Below are positions 22,935 through 33,490 of a stretch of DNA of 64,000 nt, piece after piece. The notes beneath the pieces were generated by a model that was given only the letters and a program-made list of their open reading frames with translations, was not told where the DNA came from and searched no databases. Every line of letters starts with the position of its first letter. Position 1 is the stretch's first letter. A program made the position numbers and the translations under genes. The DNA is from Sparassis latifolia (taxonomy: Eukaryota; Basidiomycota; Agaricomycetes; Polyporales; Sparassidaceae): positions 1,612,001 through 1,676,000 of the forward strand of contig CM031556.1 of assembly GCA_018466975.1 (NCBI GenBank), given 5' to 3'.

Positions 22935-24370
22935 TCACAACGCCCAATCCTCGACGTGACTCAGCGTGGAACGTCCCGGAGAGGGCGGGTTCGAGAACTT
23001 GGTCTCAACGAATACGTTTTCGACGCCACCCTGCCGTTTGTCAAATGCTTAGTAGAGTCTTGGGAAATCTTTTATGGGAATGCGGTGAGTAATCATGATT
23101 ATGCCCGAGGTCAGTGACAACTTAGAGGCTAATGAACTAGGACCAATGACTTACAATGTGGGGTCGAACTTCCTAGGAATGATCAGGTCGTATAGGATCT
23201 CCTTCCACCACTTATGTACCGGTGCTTGACCGTTGCCGAAGAGTCGAACACCCTTCTCCATCAGCGCCCCGCGGTTGAAATGGTTGCAGTGACCTGCATA
23301 GGTTGCGATGACACCGCATCGTCCGCCCTTCTTGACAGACATGACCATCTCATTCACGATTTCCGGTACGTCAGTCTCAAGCATCAGCGCCTTCTCAACC
23401 TTGTGCAGCAGTGTGCCTGAGTACGGTTTTCATTACCGAGTACGGGAAACTTGGATCTATCACGGGTAGCACTCACCGCCCACCGGGAGCGATTTCTTGC
23501 AAGCGCTTGACGACATCGGTGTGTTGTGCAGAGTCCAATGTCTCAATTCCTGTCTTGTCGCGGACGAAGGCGAGTCGTTCTGGGACCCGGTCGATACCAA
23601 TGATGCGCTTAACACCCTTCATCTTGGCGAATTGTGCGACACATTGACCGATAGGACCGAGGCCCTACCGGTCATTGTTAAGTTCATCGTACTCGACCAC
23701 AACCGAAGACGACCTACCCAGATTCCGACGACGTCGCCCTCCTGGACTCCGGTGTCCATCACATTGTGCTATGCCGTGGACAACACGTCAGATAGGTATG
23801 GTGCTGTCTCGTCGGATACCTCGTTGGGGATCGAGAGAAGGTTGACATTGCCTTTAGGTGCTCTGACGTACTCGGCTTGGCCGCCAGCGAATCCACCCGC
23901 GAAGTGCGAGTGTCCGAAGAAAGCCGCGTTGCGGTGACCATACCATTCTGTAGTCTGGGAGGCTGTCAGTGAACAGCGCAGTCTCTAAGAAGGCGTTGAC
24001 TGAGAGGGATTCGTCGCGAAACGAAGACAGCTTTTACTTGCAGTACTTGCATCCACCTTACGCAATCTGAAAGAGGCTACGACCCGTTGTCCGATCTTGA
24101 CATTCCTCATATTTGGGCCAACTCTGTCAAAAATGCCCATGAACTGTTCGAGGGAAGTGAGTGTTTGTTAGACCGGCTGGTATTATTGGCTGACCTCATG
24201 TCCAAGGATGTCTGTAATGCGACGATTTCGCCGTTGTATAGATGCAAGTCGGAACCGCAAATTGTGGTGCCTGTAACCTTCAAAATGAGATCGTCTGGCG
24301 CGGAGATGTCTGGGATGGGAGCGTCGATGAGACGAGCATCCCTCGTACCGAACCACGCCAATGCTCTCAT
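22935..24370 (-). pseudogene. Decayed zinc-dependent alcohol (glutathione-independent formaldehyde-type) dehydrogenase
   Basis: Remnant of an MDR-family dehydrogenase. Recognisable parts in order: MRALAWFGTRDARLIDAP, then GTTICGSDLHLYNGEIVAL (catalytic zinc Cys), DILGHE then FMGIFDRVGPN, GQRVVASF, YGHRNAAFFGHSHFAGGF, VQEGDVVGIW joined to GLGPIGQCVAQFAKMKGVK, LLHKVEKALMLETD, TYAGHCNHFNRGALMEKG, GNGQAPVHKWWKEILYDL and FVETKFSNPPSPG. Lesions: frame breaks at about 24211-24214, in the structural-zinc Cys region (about 24058) and at about 23521-23531; stop codons in conserved positions at 24034-24036 (TAA), 23769-23771 (TAG where Tyr is expected) and 23049-23051 (TAA); and loss of about 14 residues before LLHKVEK. 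An upstream ATG at 24430 in the same frame may have been the original start. Confidence 0.88.
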
Positions 24371-24430
24371 GATGCTGCCATCTTCACGAATCTTGTATTC
24401 AGGATGCACCACAGTCGGGAACGCACCCAT

Positions 24431-26171
24431 GTGCGGTAGAGGTGATATATCATGTCGGCCTTTGCGGTGTATGGACAGGATGGATGAAGCTTACGTCTTG
24501 AATTGCATTCGAAGCTGCTTGCATGGTGATTGTGGTCAGCGGCCCTGAGTAAGTGAGACGTGGGCATGCGACGAACAAGTGACGAGCTTATATATCCAGT
24601 GTCTGTGGTGCCATGTTCATGCATGATGATGAACCTCTCCAACTGCCCTCACGACATGACGCTCAACCGGCGACTTGTCACATGTCACACTCAAGACGCG
24701 TCGCGTTAACGCCATCACGTGACCACGACATCAATAGCACACAGGACGGCAACGGTGCCTTATCACAGAGGTAGCGGGTATAACGCTCTCAGTTGGCGCG
24801 GTCATGGCAAACTTTCGTTTCAAGTCTCCAGCAGTGTTTCCTAAATTCGCTGTCAGTCCGCAGGGAAAGTCTGAAGTCCTTGACTTTAGCTATCATTTTT
24901 TATGATGCTTGTAACTTGCAGAACACTTTTGTAAAGCTGCTGATGAGCTGCAACTCACAGTTCGTCTGCTTTCTCTTCCATTTATGATCATAAAATAATG
25001 CTCTTGCAACGTGCGTCGTGATAGGATGTAACGCGGCCACCATCGATAGATGGCTAATTCCCTTCACCTGCAGACTTGTCATGTGTCGCCTCCCAAGCTC
25101 CTTCGGGACATATAAAGCCCGTGGACCAATAGTATAGTGCGAGGACACGGCTGTTCTGGAGTGAAGTATGTATTGAAGATGCCGCAATGTTCCGCTCAAT
25201 ACTGGTGCGTACCAGTACACTGGCGGTCCATACTTCCTTTCTGCTCTGCGATGCTACCGTGACCGCGGATTAGGTTCACTGACCCCGTGTCAAGAGAGGA
25301 ACCACTCTGGATCCCGCAATAATATGCCGAGAACCCTCTGAGTGGGAAGTTTGTGCGTTTGTTACCAATCTTCCTCATTTGATGAATCTTCAGCCTCGAT
25401 ATGTTGAGACCAGATGCTGTCATTCATCTCAATCCGTTTCTCCAAATGACGTATTGAATGTTAGTTATCAAGGTCATTTTCTGTGGTATGTGATTTTCGT
25501 GCCGGTCGTGTCCCCCACAGCCATACCCGCCTTGCTCTGGACGGTGTTGACCGCGAGCGTTTGAACTCCAAAAGCGAACGCCCACGAAGCACTTCCAGAA
25601 TTCGCAGAGAACAGATCTCGCGCCATTATACGGTTCCCATGAGAGACAGGCACATATATATCTGCCTCGCGGTGACCACGCACCTCTGCATTGTCATGAG
25701 AGCATTGCTTCCGATATGGCACTGTTCGAGAGCAATGTCGAGATACACGCTGTAGCCTCATTGTTCGCGCGTCAGAGATACGTGGTATGACGGTCCATTG
25801 TGTTTGGACTCAGTTCAGTCCGTTTGACGGTACAGCGACACATAATATAAGCTAAGGACAGCAGTAGGGCTATAGCAATTACACAATATCGAGTGCTATG
25901 TGGTAGTAATAATCTCAATGTCCAGCGATCCGAGCGCGGTGGAGGCACACATATCTTCCCTCCTTCCAACACGACCCCGACAGGCCTTTGGAAGACGTCC
26001 AGACGACTCCAGCTGATGTGCATCAGATGGCAAGAAAGTGGCACCATGTCGAAGGGATGCGGCACAGTAATCACGGTGAAGTGACAGTAAGCGAACTGCG
26101 ACGAAGTGCGCGATCACTGTCAGCGAAGCGTATGCGCAGCACTTCAACACCACGCACCAGTAGCCTATATG
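24431..26171. other. Gene-poor accessory stretch
   Basis: About 1.7 kb. Several frames of 80-110 codons exist on both strands (for example 24900-25220 minus, 25474-25761 minus), but none shows a motif, a consistent exon model or coding-like composition. A 15-base motif CTTGTCACATGTCAC at 24674-24688 also occurs inside the inverted-repeat element. Confidence 0.4.
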
Positions 26172-26668
26172 CTATGAATCGTTCCACATGCAAAACCGCA
26201 TATCTCGCCAAAGACGATCCACCGTAATGCCTTGCACAGGTCTCCGAGAGTCAGACGGTGGTGACGACGTGGAGGGCGATCCACTCGGGAAAAGCTGCGA
26301 AACCGGACAGTTCACGTCCCGCCATGTCCGCGCTCTGTACAACGTTGCAAAATTCCGCGTTGTTATGAGCGGGGTTACGGCGGCAGAACATCGATATGCT
26401 ACTCACGTAACATTCGCGACTTTGGAACGCGTCTTCAATGCGTATTTGTATATGGTACCTGCGACATCATTCAGGCATGCCCCGCAAGCTAGTCCATCGC
26501 GTTCGATAACTCACCTGCATCCAGAACAAGCGTAACACTCTCCCCCGGGTGCAAGAGGACGATTGCGTCGGGATTCCGACCGTAATTCCGCAATAACTGG
26601 ACGGAAGCGCAATCATGTGTGTCATTGGTGAAGTCCAGCAGCACCTCATACTGAGTGGGGGCGGGCAT
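26172..26668 (-). CDS. Orphan small protein, member A of a two-gene family
   Basis: Not a family I recognise. Three exons (26668-26515, 26458-26407, 26334-26172) give 122 residues with every junction in phase. It starts MPAPTQYEVLLDFTNDTHDC. The core LLHPGESVTLVLDAGTIYKY, AN-V-T and a W-R-D-V-N-C motif align with the protein at 32779-33171 on the other strand; see findings. The C-terminal 40 residues are Ser/Pro/Arg-rich and unique. There is no signal peptide or membrane helix, so it is probably intracellular. The alternation of short hydrophobic and polar segments suggests an all-beta fold, but this is inference. Confidence 0.6.
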
Positions 26669-27384
26669 GATTGGCAGCGATCGTGAGCAAGTTGTATACG
26701 ACGAGGTGTTACGGAGGAGGGGAAGGAATGTAAGGTTAAAAGTCGTAGGTTACGGAGGGCAAGAAGAGTGCGAGAAACAAGGGAGTGGAACGCCAAATAG
26801 GCACCAGTTGATTGTGCAGCTTGGCAGATGCTTCGAGCTTCCACGGTCCGTTGGGTATTTGAACTTACGGCACAGGACACGACGAGATACAGGCTGGTAA
26901 AGTGCGTGGCCGATGACCTGTAGCCGGAAAACGCGCGTACGAGCCACAGCCAGCTAGAGATGACACTGGTTCATATCTCGGGGAACGACAACACCCAAGG
27001 ACAAATGCCGGACCTCGTTGCCACGTTGTCTCCGCCGTTGCTGTCCTCCAGAACCGGCGTCTTGCTGAGCCTGGTCGCCAAACAGCGCCAATGCGGTCGA
27101 CAATTGCCTAAAGGATGAAAATGGAGTTGTATGGCAACATAACATGCGTGAGCAGCGAGGCAGACGACGAAGAAGACCTTTGCTGGATGCCTGCAACAGT
27201 CAACTCGAAGTTCCCACTGTCAACTTTCCTGCTCTGCCCTGTTATGGGTTCTACGCAACAGCACATGACCGTCGCTCTCTCAGCCTTCCCACTCAGCAGC
27301 CGGGCCCCAGCATCCTGCATAGTGCAATGAGGTGTTCGTAGCGACCGCCTTCACAGCCAGACACCGCCGTAGACCGCAGGTGCA
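26669..27384. other. Intergenic
   Basis: About 715 bases between divergent starts. Short frames only, no recognised gene. Confidence 0.45.
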
Positions 27385-28701
27385 ATGTCTGGGAATCTCT
27401 CCTTTCTTGGAATACCTGCTGAGCTTCGTCTCGTGGTGTACGAGCTCTACCTCTCAGAGCACCAACACGTCTCGAACAGGCGGCAGCCTTCCAATCACCA
27501 CATACGCCTGCTTTATATTTGCAAGCAAGTATTCGATGAAGCGGTGTCCATCATTGGCCGATATGTCTCTTTGCAACACGAGCGGCAAATAAATGCCTTC
27601 ATTCTGCATGCAACGGAGTCCCAGGCAGCACAAATACAGTGGGCAGATGTAGCGAACGATGGCCGTGTATCCGGCCCTACCAATGCATCTGTGGATGCAG
27701 ACCAGGTAAGAGAGGCTGCATCTCTCTACATGGTCGTGCCTCATTGATTGCAAGCCTTTAGTTCCCTTGTCCAACTTGCACCTGGCGTTGCGGCGGATGA
27801 CCTCTCTAACCTGCCTGCGTGTATTTCAATGCCGCCAGGGTATCCCTATCAATATACAGAGTGAGCTTCGTGCATACCTCTATCATTCCGTAGACTGGCT
27901 CATAATATCCTCGCAGAGATCAACGCCCGCCTAGCAATCAGGTTTGAGCACGCGATGTACCCATCTGGCTATCCCCACCATCTCACGGCTTATGAGCTCT
28001 TCCTGGATCCAGAAACGAGAGTGACCCTTTTTGAAGTCGTCCTGCCGCAATTTATCGAAGTCTTGCGCGTGACTGGAGAGTGTCATCTCCCCGCCGCTGT
28101 TTGCATGCCTGCGCTGCGACATCTGATGCTTTATGGGATTACCGGAAATCATTTCGATCAGCACACTGTCGAGGAGAGTCTTTCTGGATGCCGTCTACAT
28201 TCGTTCGTATATGGGCTGGGCCATAGGCTGGGTTTCGAGATCCGCAACCGTCATCTAGAGTCGCTCGCATCCGTGGCAGGTGCACATCTCCGAAAACTGG
28301 TCCTGCTTGGGTGCAGTCGCTTAACGAGCACGGTTATCGCGGCCTGCCTAGAGAACATGCCAAAGTTGGAACACTTCGCTCTTAGCCTCGTCACTGTAGA
28401 CGAGCTGCGGACCAATTTCGTGCTGTCCCTTCCACCAACCATATCCGTTTTCAAACTGCAACTCACAAATGCCTGGTATGCGATACCGTTGTTGTCGGAC
28501 GAGCGTGGCTTGTGCAACGCTCTCGAAGATGTGCTATTGCGTCGTCCCATCGCGCCTCGACACGTGTGTGTCTGCCTCAGAAACAGCCTTATGATCGAGG
28601 GAGACAGACAGGATAGATGGAAGGAGTTGGCCCGCAACCGTTGCTTTCAGCTGGACTTTGGACTCTGGCAAGGAGAAGATCTGGAAGACCTACCATCCTG
28701 A
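27385..28701 (+). CDS. F-box/LRR-like protein, 403 residues
   Basis: Exons 27385-27705, 27755-27860 and 27917-28701 join in phase. The N-terminus LSFLGIPAELRLVVYELYLS has the IPxELRxxVYE pattern of fungal F-box-like proteins and is followed by IRLLYICKQVFDEAV. The second exon gives LHLALRRMTSLTCLRVFQC, and the third several leucine-rich segments (LESLASVAGAHLRKLVLLGC, CLENMPKLEHFALSLVTVDE). Such proteins are usually substrate adaptors of SCF ubiquitin ligases and belong to large, fast-changing families in agaricomycetes. The first intron uses a CAAG acceptor (27754); the next AG seven bases on would introduce a stop, so the choice is forced. No specific partner can be named. Confidence 0.7.
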
Positions 28702-29024
28702 GGCAACGAATGCCCGAGAGTTCACGCACGTTGTTGGCGTACCGCACCTCAATCTCAAACGCGTTTGTTCTGCATATGATACGGAGGTGCAAGTAATGTC
28801 CAGTTCACGGATGGGATCTACAATATACGAAGATAGCAACTGGCAGTGATCCTGAGTACGACGAGATTAACGAATTGGAGCCTTCTGTTACGATATACAA
28901 TATTTACAGGGGCCGACTCCATCTACTCCAAGAACATGTTCAGCAACATAGAAACTGAACGAGATCGGTGCCACCTACCGTAACGGATGAATTGTCCGTC
29001 ACAGTGTGGAACTGTGATAGCTTC
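28702..29024. other. Intergenic, convergent 3' ends
   Basis: About 320 bases between the stops of two converging genes. Nothing recognised. Confidence 0.5.
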
Positions 29025-30009
29025 TCAGGTGCGCTCCGGGTAGCCATACTCCGCAGCACTCGAATTATAATACGGGTCTCTCGCTGGTGGAATATTGCCT
29101 GGCTGAGGAGGATAGCCAGTTTGGCCATATTCTGCGGGTTGTTGGGGTTTGTACCCAACGACAGTAGAGACACTGCCCACGCTTGCTGACCTGTCGTGGA
29201 ATCCGCCATTAGTCCCCTCATCAGTCAACGGGCGCGACTCCCAAGCGTCGCTCCGGTTGCCGAGGGGTATGTCGCTTCTGAGCGGGGTTGCATCGTACAT
29301 TGAATCATACTTCAGATGATCGCGCTCTTGGGCAGAGCTGTACGATGACAACACGAAGCAGAGATAAAGCTGCGACACGTCAGGCGCTGAATTAATTATA
29401 GGTGATTAGAGTGGCTGACCTGTACAACGGCGAGCAAAACCCACAACCCGCCCATGAGACCAATATCCACCCATGGGAAGATATTGCACACAGTTGACGC
29501 TTCAGAAATGGTGCTAGGGTTGTTGCCGTAGAAATCTGTTTCGCATTTCGACTTGGCGTTTGAGTGTCGAGTAGCGGATAGAATGATCCACGCAGCAGCG
29601 ACAGCAAAGGATGCGATAGTGAGCAGGAGGTGCAGCGTGGTATAGCGGCGGAACATCGTTGGTCTTTCCTGCGAAGACGATACGATGAATTACTCTTAAA
29701 CCACGGAAAGCATGGAACACAGCTCCGAAGACGTACATTCCACACTGCGAAGAAGCCAGCCAACTGAACTGCCGCAGCAACATAGCAGATGACTGCAAAG
29801 ATCCATTTCGCGTACGAAGGGGTAGATGCGCCCACGACTGTGAAGCGTTAGACCGAATCGCAATGCACACATGGTGAACACTGACTAGACGGAGTCGCGA
29901 CTGACAGCGTGCCCGCTAGGATTCCGAGAACAAACTGTTCCGTCAAGGTGACGTATATTCCCACATAGAGGATGGGGATTGCACAACAGCAGTAGTCTCT
30001 GGGCTTCAT
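29025..30009 (-). CDS. Conserved-type fungal four-helix membrane protein, unknown function
   Basis: The start MKPRDYCCCAIPILYVGIYV at 30009 contains the first helix. The frame continues over three introns (near 29892-29838, 29726-29660 and 29423-29378) through helix 2 (WIFAVICYVAAAVQLAGFFA), helix 3 (TTLHLLLTIASFAVAAAWII) and helix 4 (VDIGLMGGLWVLLAVVQLYL). A cytosolic Ser/Tyr/Pro-rich tail with tyrosine motifs then ends YNSSAAEYGYPERT. The loop between helices 3 and 4 has two Cys (KCETDF, STVCNIF) that could form an extracellular disulfide. The topology resembles MARVEL/tetraspan-like proteins, but no diagnostic motif is present. Confidence 0.7.
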
Positions 30010-30307
30010 GGCTGGGGATCCCGCAATACGAAGAGGTGTAATGAAGTCAGAGAAATGGTAGTAGGAAGGTCGTAACGCTGGACAACTGACAAAATCTCTA
30101 GGATGGATAGTAAAGAGAAAGTTGAACGACTACCGGAGCGTTCACCACGAGGGCATTCGTCGATGTTGAAGTGCGCAGCGCGCGCGGCTGTACGCATTTG
30201 GTGCGCATAGCATTGCTCCGCATTTCTCATTCGGGCAGTTCTTTCTCACGGCCCCATTAAATATTAGAGTGTTGCCCAATTCTGCAACTCTCTGCTCACC
30301 TTCCACC

Positions 30308-31042
30308 ATGCCTCGCCTCTCCTTCCTCGTTGTTCTCGCTGCTGTCCTTGCTAATGTTTTCGCCATCGTACCTGCTGAACAACAGGAGATTGTGCAGGGT
30401 GTCAGCTCCTTCAGTGACAACTGGAGGTGGGAGACATGCGGTCCGTTGGCGCTCGTGTCATCATGTTTGTTACGAGGGCTGACTGGAACCGAATGTTCCA
30501 GGCAATCCAACCGATCCTATCCACATTCAGAGCATTGAGGTCTCCCCTGACCCGCCTGAGAAGGGCGCAGACCTGACGGTCACAGTGAGGGGCGTTGCGG
30601 ATAAAGCTGTTGAAGTATGTTTCCAGTTAATCGGAGCGATTTAGACCCCAGTTAATCCTCTCAGTAGGAAGGAGCGTATGCGGATGTCACTGTGAAAGTT
30701 GGTGCAATCAAATTGCTACACAAGGAATTCGATGTTTGCGAGGAGGCGTATGTCGAACGCATCAGATTTGTTCTTCCTCTGACTTGCGTGGTTGCAGACG
30801 CAATGCCAATGTGGATCTCGCATGCCCCGTGACGGAGGGCGACCACCAGGTTATACACACGGTTAGACTACCTAAGGAGATTCCTGCTGGTATGCATTGT
30901 CATGTTCTCTGCTGATGCTTCTCGTATTTATCTATTTTTAGCGCTGTTCTCCGTCAACGTCCAGGGCTACACTGTGGATGATGAAGACTTGCTCTGCCTC
31001 AACCTCTGGATCGATTTCAGGAAGAAATTCTTCAGCTGGTGA
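30308..31042 (+). CDS. NPC2: NPC2-like ML-domain phosphatidylglycerol/phosphatidylinositol transfer protein
   Basis: Secreted or vacuolar lipid-binding protein. Residues 1-19 (MPRLSFLVVLAAVLANVFA) are a signal peptide. The ML domain starts with NWRWETCG, joined across an intron to NPTDPIHIQSIEVSPDPPEK, followed by GADLTVTVRGVADKAVE, ADVTVKVGAIKLLHKEFDVC, NVDLACPVTEGDHQV and the closing LFSVNVQGYTVDDEDLLCLN, ending FRKKFFSW at TGA 31040-31042. The Cys positions match the three disulfides of the family. Four introns, all GT-AG. Relatives carry sterols or phospholipids between membranes. Confidence 0.9.
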
Positions 31043-31459
31043 TTGGCTGGCTATTCGCGGGCAGGTTGTTGCAGTCGGTGGATTTCTTGTGGCTATGTTT
31101 TCACGATCCTTCACGCTTGATATCCGTACAGTGCCGTTCAGATGATATGCTTTGGAGCGCTCATTGTATTATCCAATTGTCTGGATCTTGCACATATATT
31201 TGATAATTGCACGATCAAATTCAAGGCGAATGACGCACGCATTCTCAGCACTTGTTCTGAGCTCAGCCACCAAGTCAATCTCAGTGCGGCTCTTTCTCCG
31301 GCATTAATATTCATCCTGGAGGTGTTTGATCCACAATATTATAATTTCTGCCGGTGCCATCGTCATCTAAAGGTTGCTTCCTTCAACCAGGCGCTCGTGG
31401 GCGCATCATTGACCTGCGTCTCCTATTTTCTGTAACCCCATGCAGGTACTCGTCTTCCC
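31043..31459. other. Intergenic
   Basis: About 420 bases, AT-richer than its neighbours. The 97-codon frame starting at 31142 has no motif and no plausible start context. It is probably the 3' UTR of the NPC2-like gene plus the nuclease promoter. Confidence 0.5.
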
Positions 31460-32207
31460 ATGCGCGCGACATTCAGCTCTAAATATTGTCAACTACTATC
31501 ACGTCGCTCTATCTCTCTAACATCCCCATCACGACGGCAGCGACTCCGCTATCTCCTTATCCTGGACTTCGAGGCGACATGTGGAGATGACCTGCAAGGA
31601 AAGAGTGAGATAATAGAGTTCCCGACGCTGATGTACAACCTCGAACGAGACGAGATGGAGACGACGTTTCACGAATACGTCCGACCAATCCTCAATCCCG
31701 TCCTAACTTCGTTCTGCACTGAGCTCACAGGCATTACTCAGGTTTCTTCGCTCATGTACTATGCATGCTTCATGAGGACTCACCACCAATGTCTATCTGT
31801 AGGACGTTGTGGATCGCGCAGATACGTTCCGCAATGTCTGAGCGCGCTTCCAGGAGTTCATGAAATTGAACGATCTCTTCGAGAATCCCACGTCGTGCGC
31901 TTTCCTCACATGTGGCAATTGGGATCTCCAGACTATGCTTCCCGAGCAGCTCGCGCTGAGTGGTTTCGATGCTTCCAGTGACCTAGTGCCGCCCTACAAC
32001 CGCTGGATAAACGTCAAGAAGGCATTCCGGAAGTATTATGGCATGAAACATCCTCCTGGTGGCATGTTGCAAATGTTGCAGAAGCTGGATCTGGAGTTGG
32101 AGGGAAGGCACCATTCGGGCATTGATGATTGTAGGAATATCCTCAGGATAGTGCGCAAGATGCGCATGGACGGCTGGCGACCTGCGGGTGATTTGACTAG
32201 GTGGTAA
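31460..32207 (+). CDS. Eri1-like 3'-5' exonuclease (DEDDh), with an in-frame TGA at codon 107
   Basis: Exons 31460-31741 and 31803-32207 give 229 codons. DEDDh motifs are all present: Exo I LLILDFEATC (D-x-E), Exo II in CGNWDLQTML, and Exo III HHSGIDDCRN (His and Asp). The family signatures IEFPTLMYN, FHEYVRPILNP, ELTGITQ and WINVKKAF also fit. The first 30 residues are Ser/Arg-rich and may direct it to mitochondria or nucleoli; this is inference. Relatives trim 5.8S rRNA, histone mRNA or small RNAs. TGA at 31839-31841 falls where Trp or another residue is expected in TFRNV-x-ARFQEFM. Extending the intron to 31853 would bypass it but remove 17 residues. The intron donor (GTTTCT) is weak. Confidence 0.82.
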
Positions 32208-32778
32208 TCAGCTCGCGGACGGAAAATTGTGTTGGAATTGTGCTATAGTGATGACCCTCACTCTCACTCAAAATCTGCGTTTTGTGCCCAGGTCCATGCC
32301 GTGCAGCCGATTCGACGAGAACAAATGAGTTTGCGCGATCGTGATCGCAGACTTGCTTATCGTGCCGTCCACTGGGTCTCTAGACAATAAGGCCTTCCAA
32401 GTTCAGATTGCGTAGGAACGCGCGCAAAAGTCATTTCCATCTCGTGCCCTTATCATATCCTGAAGCCAGCAGTACAATGTCTACAATCTGATCGGCAACG
32501 ATACTTGAAAGGCAACTTGTAAGGAAGGGTCCCAATGTACCGCCCCGTGGGAGATGATACATCCGTTGGTAACAACTTCTTGTGTGTTCCCTTTCGGGAG
32601 ACAATAACGGAGCGCCTACCATGTGAGCTAGAAAACGGGCCATGCCAACTCAAAGGTCAGTCATTCATCCGCAACTGGAAGATCCGGGGTGTGCGATGTA
32701 TTGTGCGTTGCCTGAGCTGCGTCCAAGAAAGGCTGTATATAACGAGCGAGCGAGTTATGCTATGGCTACACACCCACT
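32208..32778. other. Intergenic before the second orphan family gene
   Basis: About 570 bases. No gene recognised; frames at 32431-32653 on the minus strand lack motifs. Confidence 0.5.
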
Positions 32779-33171
32779 ATGTCGCCGACCAGTACCCTCC
32801 CCTATGAGATCCTCTTCGAACTCGTTAACAACACCCTGGACAAGGTTTCAATGCGCGCGCTGCGTCAAGAAAATGGCTCCCAGGCGGGAGCGACGATTCA
32901 CATGCACCACGAGGAGAACGTCTCTCTCGTCCTCACTGCCGGTTCACCGTATCATTACGCGGTAAGACAGCACGGGACGGAGGCAAATATACGGTGCGTC
33001 TGAATGGAGTAACGTATGAAAACCATACTTAACTATCCTCGCTGCAGAGTTAAAGTATGGCAGGATACGCAGTGCAACATCTCGGATGTTCTCAAAGCAT
33101 TGAAGTCAGCCTCTGGAGAGGCTGCGACAGTAGCGGATGGTGTCACCGTGATGCGTCCGATGAAGTCATGA
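32779..33171 (+). CDS. Orphan small protein, member B of a two-gene family
   Basis: Two exons (32779-32993 and 33048-33171) give 112 residues. It begins MSPTSTLPYEILFELVNNTL. The middle HHEENVSLVLTAGSPYHYAV and the segment A-N-I-R-V-K-V-W-Q-D-T-Q-C align with member A (26172-26668, minus strand). The shared intron sits at the equivalent residue in the same phase 2. It lacks member A's first intron and its Ser/Pro tail, ending instead in VADGVTVMRPMKS. There is no signal peptide or transmembrane segment. Function unknown. Confidence 0.62.
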
Positions 33172-33490
33172 ATAACACTGGAATTCGAAGGGTGAGAACG
33201 GCTGGCTAATATAAGGTCGTGCGCTGAGTGCCTCGATAGTCCAGATCCCGTGCAGGGAATGTTTGGCGCCTGCGTTAGCTGTCGTGATCGGTCTCATTGT
33301 CCTCTGCATACATCAAGATATTCTTTAGTAATGTTCACGCTGTATCCATACCGCTTTCGGACTCGTTCTAACTCGTTCTGATTCGTCTTCAATTACGATC
33401 ACCCGGACCTGTAGTTTTGGACTTGGGCAGCGTAGCTGATGGAAGATCAGCAAACTGACATTACTGTGGAAATCGACGGGATGGGTCCAC
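33172..33490. other. Intergenic, convergent 3' ends
   Basis: About 320 bases between the orphan's stop and the mannanase stop; includes a short ACTCGTTCT duplication near 33360. Nothing else seen. Confidence 0.45.

Noticed and set aside
22935..24430. RIP-type mutation as the cause of ADH decay
   Set aside because: The lesions are mainly indels and mixed substitutions (for example TAC to TAG), not a run of C-to-T changes.
12189..31841. Recoding of TGA as Trp or selenocysteine in this genome
   Set aside because: TGA serves as the normal stop of many genes here (P450, Sdd3-like, Arp1, PP2A scaffold), Trp is encoded by TGG throughout, and no SECIS-like context was evident.
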